A DNA stretch of 64,000 nt from Chlorobium ferrooxidans DSM 13031. GTDB taxonomy: Bacteria; Bacteroidota; Chlorobiia; Chlorobiales; Chlorobiaceae. This document shows positions 26,987 to 36,402 of this stretch, piece by piece. The DNA lies in assembly GCF_000168715.1 (NCBI RefSeq), contig NZ_AASE01000002.1, positions 124,001 through 188,000 of the forward strand. Reading direction: 5' to 3'. How positions within the stretch are numbered: the first letter of the stretch is position 1; each line of letters opens with the position of its first letter. The notes below the pieces were generated by a model that worked only from the letters and a program-made list of their open reading frames with translations, did not search any database and had not been told where the DNA came from. The translations under genes and the position numbers were made by a program.

Positions 26987-27811
26987 CTAAATCCGGAAAG
27001 CGTTGTACTCAGGATGAAATTCAAAGAAGCTGTCATAAAAGCTTTTTACATAGTGCTGCATGGACCAACGGCTGTTGAACCCGTACTTTTTGCGCATCCA
27101 TTGACGGCCTTCGGCAACATAAAGCTCCAGATTTTTCTCATAGCCCTCTGTCTTGATAAGGTCAGCCCGATTAACAAGATGCGACTCATTCTCCCCTGCC
27201 CACACCTCCGCGGTAATTGCCGCCGCCCAGTCATTTGCATAGGCCTTTGCAATCAGCTCGCTTTCAGCACCGTAGCCCCGGAAGTTTGAGCCGTCAAAAA
27301 GAAAATGCATGAAGTCCGGCTGCTCCTCATTGCAGATGGATTCCACAAATTCACGGCGGAGAAGGTAGGCGTTATTATGGATGAACCAGAAATATTTTGT
27401 TGACTGCTCGCGCAGCAGCAGCCGCTCTCCCCAGCGACGGGAGCAGGGAGAAAGAATACCCACACGGGGATGATGATCCAGAATATCAACAAGCGGTGAC
27501 AACGTGGGCGCACACTGCAATTCGGTATCGTTCGTCAGAAGAAAAAACGCATCATATTGACTGAAGCGCCCATCTTTCCATAACTCGCTCAATCCGTAAT
27601 TCATGCCTCGAGAGTAGCGCAACCCGTGAATCAAGGCATCGGGCCAGTCTGCATACCAGGTTGTATGCGCTGAAAGACGATCTGCATCGGAGCCGGCTTC
27701 GACAACAAAAACATCCGTCATGTCACCGTCATGCTGCACGAGATGATCGTAGAGCCGGTCGGTCACCTCGGGCAGGTTTCGATCAAGAATGATAGTTGCT
27801 ATGCGTTTCAC
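26987..27811 (-). CDS. GT-A family glycosyltransferase
   Basis: The 274 residues start IATIILDRNLPEVTDRLYDHL. YDAFFLLTNDTELQ near residue 88 is the acidic donor site, VGILSPCSRRWGE follows, and FLFDGSNFRGYGAESEL is typical of the downstream catalytic segment. It lies between the cupin and the aldolase-subunit gene and shares a 4-nt overlap with the latter. It may add the sugar made by this module (inference). Confidence 0.72.
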   Translation of the reverse strand: MKRIATIILDRNLPEVTDRLYDHLVQHDGDMTDVFVVEAGSDADRLSAHTTWYADWPDALIHGLRYSRGMNYGLSELWKDGRFSQYDAFFLLTNDTELQCAPTLSPLVDILDHHPRVGILSPCSRRWGERLLLREQSTKYFWFIHNNAYLLRREFVESICNEEQPDFMHFLFDGSNFRGYGAESELIAKAYANDWAAAITAEVWAGENESHLVNRADLIKTEGYEKNLELYVAEGRQWMRKKYGFNSRWSMQHYVKSFYDSFFEFHPEYNAFRI

Positions 27812-28977
27812 AGAGACCTCACCAGTCGGAAGTTACGAAGATAGCGAAGGATGCTTTGCTTGACCCGCATCTTCAGGTGGAGATCAAGTTCCATGCCCCT
27901 GGCGGCAAGCGCCTGAGATGCCTCTTTTTTCAGGTCAACACATGCAGGCATTGAAAAAATGTAGTGCCCTGCAATAATGGCCTTGTCACGGTCTGTTGCC
28001 CGTGAGTCCGGCAGCATCCATTTCTGCCATTTATCAGACTCATAGGCTATTTGCAGGAAGCGCTCCGAAAGAGCGGAAAGCCCGTTTGCCTCAAGGATTT
28101 CCAGCAGTGCGCGGCTTTCCGTCACACCGAACTCGGGTGCGACATTTGCGGCATGAATACCCAGACGGGGATGCCAGTGCAGAGCTTCATCGGAGAGATA
28201 GTCGGTATTATGCTCCTTCATCAGAATGCCATAGCGATTGCAGATCTCAATCATTTTCGGAAGTTGAATCTCTGCCGGAAGTTCATCAGCAACCCGGACC
28301 GGACTGTCAAATGAACCGATATTGCGTGTTTCCATAACACGGGTGCCGCATTGAATGACCACGAAAGCGGGCGGGGGAAGATGGAATTTTTTACAGAACT
28401 GCTGCACTGCATTGAGCGTGTAATCCAGCTCCTCCTGGTTGTTGGTCGTTCCGCTCTGCTCTTCGGTACCGATTTCAAAAATGATATCCTGACGTAACTG
28501 TTGAGCTTCACTCCAGCAGAACTCGTAGAGTTCAAAAATGCGTTCCAGAACTTCGTCGATACCGGGAGTGCCATGAATATCAACGCTCGTGTCGATGTGC
28601 AAAATCTGGAAACCGGCTTCAAGATCGGCACGATATGAGGACTTTGCCGATTCCATCGCACGCCTCAGACTGAGATTTTCATCCCGCTCTTTGGTGTTCT
28701 GCCATGGGCCGCCGTGATCCCGGGCAAGAAGTATCTTTCCTTTTTTATCACGCTCGATAACATTGCGGGCAAACTCTGCCGTTGTCCAGTTATTGACGTA
28801 TCCGCCGCCGAACTCTTCGGAGTCAATCTGACGGCGGCTGGCAATGAGTATTATCGGAACTTCATGTTCATTGGACAACTCAATGGCGGCATCAATACAA
28901 TTGACGCTCATAGGGCCGACACCAAGCAGGGTGCATCGCCTCTTTTGCATGAATGAATCGAGTCTCTGACGAATCAT
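27808..28977 (-). CDS. GatZ/KbaZ-like (tagatose-bisphosphate aldolase subunit family) protein
   Basis: The 389-residue TIM-barrel-type protein has VNNWTTAEFARNVIE, LLARDHGGPWQN and HIDTSVDIHGTPG, which match the GatZ/KbaZ family. Those proteins are the chaperone-like, non-catalytic partners of class II D-tagatose-1,6-bisphosphate aldolase. No catalytic partner (GatY/KbaY) is in the window. In a polysaccharide operon it may be an enzyme in its own right acting on a keto-sugar phosphate (inference). ATG 28977 gives a 4-nt ATGA overlap with the upstream HAD gene; the frame continues to a GTG at 28986. Confidence 0.78.
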   Translation of the reverse strand: MIRQRLDSFMQKRRCTLLGVGPMSVNCIDAAIELSNEHEVPIILIASRRQIDSEEFGGGYVNNWTTAEFARNVIERDKKGKILLARDHGGPWQNTKERDENLSLRRAMESAKSSYRADLEAGFQILHIDTSVDIHGTPGIDEVLERIFELYEFCWSEAQQLRQDIIFEIGTEEQSGTTNNQEELDYTLNAVQQFCKKFHLPPPAFVVIQCGTRVMETRNIGSFDSPVRVADELPAEIQLPKMIEICNRYGILMKEHNTDYLSDEALHWHPRLGIHAANVAPEFGVTESRALLEILEANGLSALSERFLQIAYESDKWQKWMLPDSRATDRDKAIIAGHYIFSMPACVDLKKEASQALAARGMELDLHLKMRVKQSILRYLRNFRLVRSL

Positions 28978-29513
28978 ACGGCCCACTCCCCTGAAAGTTT
29001 ACCTTGCAGACCGGGAAGGGCATCCGGATTGTAGGGTGTAAAAAATTTCTCCAGAAGATGCAGGCAGGCCTCCGCCACAGCACGCTCACCTCCTGATCGC
29101 TCAGTTACGAAATGGGCGTGCTGCAGGGCAAGCTTGTCGGCATTGGCCGGAGCAATCGCATAGCCGACCTTGCGCATGACGTAGTGATCAAAAATACCGT
29201 CACCCATATAGATAACCTTTTCAGGCTGGTAACGTTCCTTGATCCAATCCAGGCGATGTATTGTGCTGACCAGATCAAGAGGAAATTTCATGTCGTCAAC
29301 AACCCGCTTTTGTGTAATAGGATACCCTTTTTTGTCGCCCGTAACGAAACGAATCTCAACATGCTGCCTGAGCAGTGAAAGGCCGTCATTGTCGTCAGGA
29401 CCAAAAACCTTCATGATCTTTCCTTTATCAGTATAGTAAAACTGACCGGTGGTCAGGACCCCGTCGACATCAAGAATAAAGCATTGCGGAGTGAATTTTT
29501 CAACAGGACTCAT
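28974..29513 (-). CDS. KdsC-like HAD phosphatase
   Basis: The 179 residues have FILDVDGVLTTG (nucleophile D15, D17), RFVTGDKKGYPI with a Thr for motif II, and MGDGIFDHYVM for motif IV. There is no cap domain. This is the layout of KDO-8-phosphate phosphatase (KdsC) and related nonulosonate phosphatases. The GatZ-like gene directly downstream suggests it removes a phosphate from an aldol-derived ketose rather than serving core KDO synthesis (inference). Confidence 0.85.
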   Translation of the reverse strand: MSPVEKFTPQCFILDVDGVLTTGQFYYTDKGKIMKVFGPDDNDGLSLLRQHVEIRFVTGDKKGYPITQKRVVDDMKFPLDLVSTIHRLDWIKERYQPEKVIYMGDGIFDHYVMRKVGYAIAPANADKLALQHAHFVTERSGGERAVAEACLHLLEKFFTPYNPDALPGLQGKLSGEWAV

Positions 29514-29531
29514 GTATCGGCAAATGAAAAA

Positions 29532-30782
29532 TTAGAGAAGGCTTCGGTTCCTCTCAAGAAAGGTACTGCTGATTGTTGACTTTAATGCACGATGCAGCAG
29601 ATTCAGACCGGGTTCGTCACCGAGAGAGTTCCAGAATTGATTTTGAAGCTGCTGCTGTGCTTCTGAATCAACCCATGATCCCTCTGTACGGGAGTGCATT
29701 TCCAGCACAGCATCTTCAATCTCTTCAGGCGTATTGTTCTCAATCCGGATACCATGATCGGCAAAAAAATCGCCTTTATAGTGAATATCATAAGGCAGGG
29801 CGTTCATTTCCCTGTAGCGCAGATATCTCCCCTCTTTGACTTTATACAGCTTTTTCGGGATAAAGAGTGAATTTTCCGAGTAGATGGTCAATTCTCTGAT
29901 CCTGAATGGAAGGAAATTAACAATGAGCTGCGGTTTCCTCATAATACGGGCAACATTTGAAAACCCGGTATTTCCTCCAACAAAAAAGAGACATTTCGAC
30001 ATCAGATAAATTTCAAAAAAATCTCTCCTCTTTGACCCGGTAAGCTCCTGAAAAAGCGGCAAATCAAGAGCTGATTTTTTTGCAACTATCTCGCCAAGCC
30101 TCAATGCGTAAATATTCAGCCGTACAATCGATTCAATTGCAAGCCGGTAATCATCAAATTCAAAATCCCTGAAATCATGCAGGTTGCCGTCATCACCAAA
30201 AAAAGAGAGGTAGGCCGAATCCCTGTTATGGAAACAGACGAACGGACCGTTGATGCCGAAATCACTCAGCAGCTTTTTGCCTTGCTGCTCTTCAACGGCC
30301 GTAAACCTGAAGAAAGAGGGGGAAGTGGAGCAAAGTGAATCGTATGCAGTTTCATACGACAGCTCCTTTTTATAGGATATCAGCATTGGCGAATCCGGAA
30401 AAAATTTCTCCAGAAAAAAAAAGGGCAGCGCCGCAACGTTACTGATGAGAAGATGTTCCTGCCGGCGCCAATGCTCGAATATCGTCAGATTCGAAATATG
30501 CCTGTCTGTTTTAAAAACACCCCATTCACGACTGTTTCTTGCGCGTCTGGAGGCGAGATAGTTATCCATGTTAAAGGCAAGATGCCCTATCCTCGATGTA
30601 AAAAGAGAACCGAACCTGATGGTAATGAACGGCCTTGCAAGAGAGGCAACCAGAACTATAGCTCCGCCGAAAACACAATTAAACAGGTAGGTTATCAAGG
30701 TTCTCAGTTTTCTGAAAACAATTTTCAGACCGCCATCGCGAACCTGACTGATCTGGCCGGAGAGGGAAGAAAGCAAGCTCAT
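29532..30782 (-). CDS. Putative glycosyltransferase, TIGR04372 type
   Basis: The protein has 416 residues. The N-terminal 60 carry a basic amphipathic stretch and a hydrophobic segment (about 33-55). The central VCFHNRDSAYL near residue 190, HDFRDFEFDDYRLAI, and late NTGFSNVARIMRKP near 280 match what I recall of the TIGR04372 family of capsule-associated transferases. The C-terminal part fits a GT-B donor site. It overlaps the nucleotidyltransferase gene at 30779 by 4 nt. The family's chemistry is not established to my knowledge. Confidence 0.68.
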   Translation of the reverse strand: MSLLSSLSGQISQVRDGGLKIVFRKLRTLITYLFNCVFGGAIVLVASLARPFITIRFGSLFTSRIGHLAFNMDNYLASRRARNSREWGVFKTDRHISNLTIFEHWRRQEHLLISNVAALPFFFLEKFFPDSPMLISYKKELSYETAYDSLCSTSPSFFRFTAVEEQQGKKLLSDFGINGPFVCFHNRDSAYLSFFGDDGNLHDFRDFEFDDYRLAIESIVRLNIYALRLGEIVAKKSALDLPLFQELTGSKRRDFFEIYLMSKCLFFVGGNTGFSNVARIMRKPQLIVNFLPFRIRELTIYSENSLFIPKKLYKVKEGRYLRYREMNALPYDIHYKGDFFADHGIRIENNTPEEIEDAVLEMHSRTEGSWVDSEAQQQLQNQFWNSLGDEPGLNLLHRALKSTISSTFLERNRSLL

Positions 30783-31471
30783 GCCTCGGTATTAGCCCTG
30801 TTATACATCTCCGGCGTTCCCACATCCAGAAAAACCTCCCGGGTCTCATAGGTGTAAATCCTCCCCATCAGCCCTCCCAGCACTTCCGTGCTGAAATCTT
30901 TTGCCGAGCCCAGGTCACGGCCAATCATCTCAAGAAAATCGGATGAAAGAATGTAGACGGCTCCATTTGCGAGATTGCCGTGGAAATCGGGATCTTTTTC
31001 GTAAAAGCCCGCAACGACACCCCGCCCGTCCAGTTCAACAATCCCGCAGGTCGAGGGCCTGTCGGTACGAAAGGTCATCATGGTCATGACGCACTCCTCA
31101 GGCCGCTGCCGGTGTGCCTCCATGAAGGCAGAGAGATCCGCAAGAGAGTAGTTGTCGGCATGAATCAGCATTCCTTCACGACCCTGAAAAAAATGAAGAT
31201 TCGCAACGAGCGTACCTGCTGTGCCGAGCAGCTCCGGCTCATGAACCAGTGTAACCTGTTCACGGAAAGGGCTTGCATCAACAAAACGCTCCACCTGCTC
31301 TGCAAGATAATGCGTGTTGACAAGAAAAGGGCCTGCTCCTGCCCTGGTCAGGCGGTCAAGCCATATCTCCAGAAGCGGCTTACCTTTGACAGGAACAAGG
31401 CATTTGGGCATCACATTCGTCAATGGTCGAAGACGGGTGCCGCAGCCTGCTGCAAGAAGAAGGGCGCGCAT
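30779..31471 (-). CDS. Sugar-1-phosphate nucleotidyltransferase (HddC/RmlA-like)
   Basis: The 230 residues start ALLLAAGCGTRLRPLTNVMPKCLVPVKGKP, the nucleotide and metal site, with MLIHADNYSL as the DXD-equivalent. The short length fits the HddC/MurU-type group. Stop and start with the HldE-like gene share one base (TGATG), which means tight translational coupling. It may activate the sugar phosphate made by that enzyme. GDP-heptose is one possibility; the nucleotide used cannot be read from sequence. Confidence 0.87.
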   Translation of the reverse strand: MRALLLAAGCGTRLRPLTNVMPKCLVPVKGKPLLEIWLDRLTRAGAGPFLVNTHYLAEQVERFVDASPFREQVTLVHEPELLGTAGTLVANLHFFQGREGMLIHADNYSLADLSAFMEAHRQRPEECVMTMMTFRTDRPSTCGIVELDGRGVVAGFYEKDPDFHGNLANGAVYILSSDFLEMIGRDLGSAKDFSTEVLGGLMGRIYTYETREVFLDVGTPEMYNRANTEA

Positions 31472-32904
31472 CAGATGAGCTCCCGTAACAGCTCCTGGCT
31501 CTGGATGGGTGTATTGCCTACACGACCAACCTGCACTGCTGCAGCCAGAGAGCCCAGAAAAGCCGCCTCCCAGATATTGCCCCTGCTTGCCATCGTCATG
31601 GCGCTTGTAATGAGCAGCGAGTCTCCGGCGCCGGCAACATCCTTGGGAATGGAGTTCAGCGCGTCTACCCGGTCAGTCAGCCATTCATCCGCCTTGCCGT
31701 CCCCGGCATGAATCAGAAGGCCCTCTTCCCCCAGTTTGAGAAGAATATTATTGGCTGATGCCTGCTGGCGAAGCTGTTCAGCCAGAACAACAAGCCCGTC
31801 TTCACGATTTCGGGTACTTATACGCGCTTCACGCTCAGTTGGTGTAAGCAGATCCATACCCCTGAAGCGGCTTATATCGCCAACCTGGGAAGAGGACTGG
31901 CTGTCGGCAGCCAGAACAACTCCCCTTGCTGCGGCAATGGCAACAATTCGCTCGACCAGCGCCTGCGGCAGGCATCCGTAATTAAAATCAGAAAATACGA
32001 GCAGATCGATTTCCTCTATGACCTCTTCCAGCTCCTGGAGCATCTGCTCCTGCAGGGATACCGATATCGCCCCCTGGTGCAGATGGCTGACACGCAGCAG
32101 ACTTTTCCCCTTGCTGCGATAGCGCTGCTTGAGCGTCGTCGGCCGACTTTCATCAACCAGTAACCGGGCCTCTACGCCGGATTCGGCAAATCCGGCAATT
32201 GCAAATTCCCTGACTGTATCATTGCCGGTAACTGAAATAAACCGTACAGATGCTCCCAGACCGGCGGCATGAGCCGCAACAATTCCCGCCCCGCCGATAA
32301 AACGGGTGGTATCAACCGGCATGACTACGATGGTGGTGTCTTCCTGCGACATTCCCAGCGGATGACAGGTGATATACTCATCAATAATCAGGTCTCCGAT
32401 GACACAGACCTTCAGTCGGGAAAACTGCTGCAGCAAATAGGTGAGCCGTTCCTTTGTCACCCCGTGACGGGCCAGATACTCATTCGGCAGCGTGATGGAC
32501 TTGGTATCAATATTTTTGAATTCCTTGCGGATCAGGTCAAGTGAAGAGAAGACCATCTCACCGGAACTGAACAAAAGCCTGCCTCCGTAGCTCTCCAGCA
32601 CCGCCAGCTCAGGATTGAAACGCAGTTCATGTTCCTTGCCCTTGACTACGATATCGGGACGTATGCGACTGATAACTTCGGTAATAGGCTCATCGGCAAT
32701 GAATGCCTCATTAACCCAGTTATTACTTTGCACACCTTCCAGCCGCAGGATTTCAGGTACATGCGCAGCATTGCCCGCAATACGATCACTCTCGACCGCT
32801 ACAACCAGACGATCTCCGCACTCTTTGGCATAGCGCAGCAGGCGAAGATGACCGGGGTGAAGGATATTAAAGTGTCCGGAAACCAGTACCACACGTTCAG
32901 TCAT
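31471..32904 (-). CDS. Bifunctional nucleotidyltransferase-PfkB kinase, HldE-like with reversed domain order
   Basis: The protein has 477 residues. Residues 1-135 form a cytidylyltransferase-type domain: GHFNILHPGH at 10-19 with the HxGH motif, and RPDIVVKGKEHE near 82. Residues 160-477 form a PfkB/ribokinase domain: KVCVIGDLIIDEY near 165, RFIGGAG near 201, and the catalytic GAGDS near 425. HldE, the heptose-7-phosphate kinase/heptose-1-phosphate adenylyltransferase, has the kinase first, so the order is inverted. Heptose or related sugar phosphate is the likely substrate by homology. The start overlaps nothing; 85 bp separate it from the radical SAM gene. Confidence 0.85.
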   Translation of the reverse strand: MTERVVLVSGHFNILHPGHLRLLRYAKECGDRLVVAVESDRIAGNAAHVPEILRLEGVQSNNWVNEAFIADEPITEVISRIRPDIVVKGKEHELRFNPELAVLESYGGRLLFSSGEMVFSSLDLIRKEFKNIDTKSITLPNEYLARHGVTKERLTYLLQQFSRLKVCVIGDLIIDEYITCHPLGMSQEDTTIVVMPVDTTRFIGGAGIVAAHAAGLGASVRFISVTGNDTVREFAIAGFAESGVEARLLVDESRPTTLKQRYRSKGKSLLRVSHLHQGAISVSLQEQMLQELEEVIEEIDLLVFSDFNYGCLPQALVERIVAIAAARGVVLAADSQSSSQVGDISRFRGMDLLTPTEREARISTRNREDGLVVLAEQLRQQASANNILLKLGEEGLLIHAGDGKADEWLTDRVDALNSIPKDVAGAGDSLLITSAMTMASRGNIWEAAFLGSLAAAVQVGRVGNTPIQSQELLRELI

Positions 32905-32989
32905 AAAAAGATTTTTTCGTGTTTTTTATCCACAGGGGTGGAGAGCACGGCATTCAAAAAGCCGCCCCGTTAACCCGGAAAATCGCCGG

Positions 32990-35068
32990 TCAGTTCTGAC
33001 CAATAAGTTCTACTTCCCGGTGAAGAATCCTGGCCGGATATCTGTGGGTCAAATGAGCTAACCCTCTAAGATCGGAACCATACTGGTCAAAGTAAGCTAA
33101 AATATTTTTTTTCCGCTCTTCCCTGTGAGCCAGCCTGAACCTGTATTTCCCGTTTTCGCCCTCTTCAAAAGGGTTCATGGCATACGCTGATTTCTCAAGC
33201 GCTGAAAAATCAAAGGAGGCTTCACAGGTAAAGGATTCATGAATCAGTGTAGGATCACCCTTCTTCAAAAGAATGAACGCGGCCAGTTCGTCCAGATAAC
33301 GCGTGGTTACGGAATTCAACAAACCCTTCTGGATCAAAATCTCTTTGACACAGGAAAACGCACAGTCAAGCAGTGAGGCGAGTCGGGAAAAGATAACCAC
33401 ACTTTTCCAGTAATGAAGCTGATTGCGTCCACGATCACCTGAAACGTAGAGTTCATAGCCTCCCTCATGACGAAGGAAATGGATGAGTTCATTTTTTGAT
33501 GCCCAGAAGTTGGATTCTTCATCCTCACGGTAGGCTTCATAAACATCATACAGATCAGAGTCAACTGCTGTGGCCCGTCGGTGAACCATTGCAATCACTG
33601 CTGACCTGTTAATGCCTAAATGCGCTATCGAACGGTATAATTCATCAAGAATCTGCCCGTTGTTAAAGAGCATCAATGTAAGATCAAATCTGCGGCACTC
33701 AAGATAATCCTCGTGAGGCATGGTAGAATTCCCGACAACAACCTCATGTATTTCCGTAACCATTATCTCTTTGCCCAAAATATCATACACCCCGAAACAT
33801 CTCGGGATGACTCGATATGCAGTCTGATACTTAAATAATTTCCTGCTCTCGGATGTCGCACCCTCCGTACCCGGCAGCAGGATATATTGATACAGATTGA
33901 TATCCTGTATACCGGCATCGAGCATATCAAATACGGCCTTCATATGTTTTTCTCTCGTATCACCCGGCAAACAAAGGATTATCTCGGTAAATGTGACCGA
34001 CTCTGTGTTAGAGGACTCTTTTGCCATTTTGACAATAGCGGCATAACCGATATTCTGGCGTTTCACATTTTTCAGGACATCCTCATCACTTGACTGTATT
34101 GAGGCGCCGATAATCATCGCATTACCAAGAACCCTGCTCATTTCAACAATACGTTCCTTGTTATTCTTGTCGGTAGCAGTCTGGATACTTAACGGCCAGC
34201 CATGCAGCTCCTGTGTTTTTTTTATCTCATGCGCGATATGAAGATCCTGCGGAAATATTCCCCAGTTCAAATCAGCTAAAGTCAATGACGGAACCTGGGT
34301 TCTTTGAGCCACATACTGCAGTTCGGCTTTTACTCTTTCAACGCTGAAATGACAGGTCTTCGAAGAGTAGGTTGCTCCATCATGACAGAAAGTGCATGAG
34401 TAGGGGCAGCCTCTGCTTGTCTGCAGAAGAGGGGTCAAATTCTTGTCAAAGAATTCGTCCAGCAGGCCATCGAGATAGGGTGACGGGATATTGTCCTCAA
34501 TATCACTGATTCTTTTGGCTGGGCTATTTGTAAAAATGTGGTTTTGTGAATTGCAGTGAACCCCGGCTATCTCTCTGTACTCTTTGCTGTCAGGTTCAAA
34601 CTTATGCCGTATAAGCATATCAACAAGTAAATAAAAGGCAACTTCGCCCTCCCCTTCAATGTAGAAATCAATTTCAGGGTGAGTGCTTAAATATTGCATC
34701 TGCTCAAGTTCATCCACGGGATAGTTTGGTCCACCAAAGACCACCACTGTTTTGGGAGAGATCTCCTTGACTCTTTTTGCGAAAGCGCAGCTGAGTTCCT
34801 CATTCCACATGTAATTGGAAAAAGCAATGATCTCCGGACAACCCGCCTTCAGAGAATCATTGAGATTCCGGGGATACTTGAAAAGTTCTACTGAAACAGC
34901 TGAATGAAGATGCTTTTTCAGATATCCGGCAAGATAACCGATAGCAAGCGGAGTATTCTTCGCATCCACGGTAATGAAGGTGTGCGTCAGCTCAACCAGA
35001 AAGACCTTGAACGGATTTGCCGCAGGGTTCTTTTGAAAACTTGTACTTTTTTCAATGCCTGATTTCAT
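32990..35068 (-). CDS. B12-binding-domain radical SAM protein
   Basis: The protein has 692 residues. Residues about 20-155 look like a cobalamin-binding Rossmann domain (PLAIGYLAGYL, VVVFGGPNYP), but the DxHxxG motif is not visible. The radical SAM core follows with TSRGCPYSCTFCHDG, giving the 4Fe-4S ligands C221, C225 and C228. The C-terminal 230 residues are unlike the usual small tail. Related proteins methylate or rearrange unactivated carbons. A polysaccharide modification, such as C-methylation, is possible but not shown. The gene is somewhat AT-richer than neighbours such as 35127-36383. Confidence 0.8.
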   Translation of the reverse strand: MKSGIEKSTSFQKNPAANPFKVFLVELTHTFITVDAKNTPLAIGYLAGYLKKHLHSAVSVELFKYPRNLNDSLKAGCPEIIAFSNYMWNEELSCAFAKRVKEISPKTVVVFGGPNYPVDELEQMQYLSTHPEIDFYIEGEGEVAFYLLVDMLIRHKFEPDSKEYREIAGVHCNSQNHIFTNSPAKRISDIEDNIPSPYLDGLLDEFFDKNLTPLLQTSRGCPYSCTFCHDGATYSSKTCHFSVERVKAELQYVAQRTQVPSLTLADLNWGIFPQDLHIAHEIKKTQELHGWPLSIQTATDKNNKERIVEMSRVLGNAMIIGASIQSSDEDVLKNVKRQNIGYAAIVKMAKESSNTESVTFTEIILCLPGDTREKHMKAVFDMLDAGIQDINLYQYILLPGTEGATSESRKLFKYQTAYRVIPRCFGVYDILGKEIMVTEIHEVVVGNSTMPHEDYLECRRFDLTLMLFNNGQILDELYRSIAHLGINRSAVIAMVHRRATAVDSDLYDVYEAYREDEESNFWASKNELIHFLRHEGGYELYVSGDRGRNQLHYWKSVVIFSRLASLLDCAFSCVKEILIQKGLLNSVTTRYLDELAAFILLKKGDPTLIHESFTCEASFDFSALEKSAYAMNPFEEGENGKYRFRLAHREERKKNILAYFDQYGSDLRGLAHLTHRYPARILHREVELIGQN

Positions 35069-35126
35069 TCACTACCCTGAATAGTTGTTTTGATGGTATG
35101 TTGCGCTGATGGCAATCAATGTTTTA

Positions 35127-36383
35127 TCACTTGCCAGCCCTTATCAACTGAAGTTCAGGCAGCGGGACAATGAAAACCCCGCCCTCGTCAAGATAGCGAT
35201 GATGCCGTTTCATGATCGGTTCCGCATAGTTCCATGCAAGAATGACAACATAATCAGGTTTACGTGTATAGAGTTCGTCAGAGGAGAGAACCGGCAAACA
35301 GCAAGCCGGAGCAAATAGTCCCTGCTTGCGCGGATTATCATCTGCAAGAAATTCCAGCTTTTGCGTCAGATCAAAGTGCCACATCAGTGTGGTAACCGTG
35401 GTTGAGGCTCCATAACCCGCAACACTCTGGCCAGCAGCGAGAGCGGCATCAATGACTTCAGCGAGTGCCCTCTTGCGCCTCGATATCTCAATACCATACC
35501 GCTGATAGAGCGCGGGACGTGAAAACTCACGCCGTGCCTCCTCAGCAAGCATTTCCGTAACCCGGGAATTCACCCTGCGCCGGCCTTCCGGGATGCGTTG
35601 CGCAAATCCCCGGATTGAACCTCCTTTTGAGCTGATACGCTGCACATCAAAAAGCTGCATACCGAGACCTTCAAAAAAAACCGCCAGTGGTGCAAGCGAG
35701 TGGTAGGAAACATGTTCATGATAGACTGTATCGAAGAGAAACCGGTCAACAATATCCGGAAGGTAGGATACCTCAAAAACAAACACCCCGTCATCGGCAA
35801 GAAGCGAGTGTACTCCTCTGACGATATCCGACAGGTTGTCGGCATGCGCAAAAACATTGTTGGCGGCAATAATTGCTGCAGGGCCGTGTTCCCTGCGCAG
35901 CTCTTCAGCCAGTGTTGAGGTGAAAAATTCGGGCAGCGTGGCTATTCCACCGGCCGTTGCCTCTTCGGCAATGCGCCGCGCCGGATCAACGCCCAGAACC
36001 CGAAGCCCCTTCGCCTTGAAAAATCCAAGGAGTGAGCCGTCATTACTGCCTATTTCAACAACAAGAGAACCCGGCCGAACCGAAAAATCAACCGTGACCT
36101 CGTCGGCATAACGACGATAGTGTTCTACCAGTCCCTGAGAAGCTGATGTCACAAAAATATAGTCGCGAAATAACAGGTCGGGGTCAACAACATCAATATT
36201 CTGGATGTGACCACAGTCGTTACAGAGATATAAATCAAGAGGATAGAGTGGCTGTGCTGCGGCAAGCTGCTCTGTCGGCATGTATGCGTCGGCTATCGGG
36301 GAGGCTGCAACCGGCAGCACAAGCTCAAGGTTTTTGCCTCTGCACAGGCGACAGGAGTCACGACGGTTAACAGATGGCTTCAT
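35127..36383 (-). CDS. C-methyltransferase, TylC3/NovU-type
   Basis: The 418-residue protein has the three-part layout of sugar C-methyltransferases. An N-terminal zinc site has CRLC near residue 11 and CNDC near 52. A SAM core has VVEIGSNDGSLL. A C-terminal helper domain has GYGASTTVTTLM and FLADDNPRKQG. These enzymes add a methyl branch to a keto-sugar nucleotide. ATG 36383 starts 20 bp past the SDR gene; the open frame reaches 36461, inside the SDR gene, which is unlikely to be used. It is one of three relatives in the window (see 37697 and 56503). Confidence 0.88.
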   Translation of the reverse strand: MKPSVNRRDSCRLCRGKNLELVLPVAASPIADAYMPTEQLAAAQPLYPLDLYLCNDCGHIQNIDVVDPDLLFRDYIFVTSASQGLVEHYRRYADEVTVDFSVRPGSLVVEIGSNDGSLLGFFKAKGLRVLGVDPARRIAEEATAGGIATLPEFFTSTLAEELRREHGPAAIIAANNVFAHADNLSDIVRGVHSLLADDGVFVFEVSYLPDIVDRFLFDTVYHEHVSYHSLAPLAVFFEGLGMQLFDVQRISSKGGSIRGFAQRIPEGRRRVNSRVTEMLAEEARREFSRPALYQRYGIEISRRKRALAEVIDAALAAGQSVAGYGASTTVTTLMWHFDLTQKLEFLADDNPRKQGLFAPACCLPVLSSDELYTRKPDYVVILAWNYAEPIMKRHHRYLDEGGVFIVPLPELQLIRAGK

Positions 36384-36402
36384 AAATATTGTTTGTTCAC
36401 CA

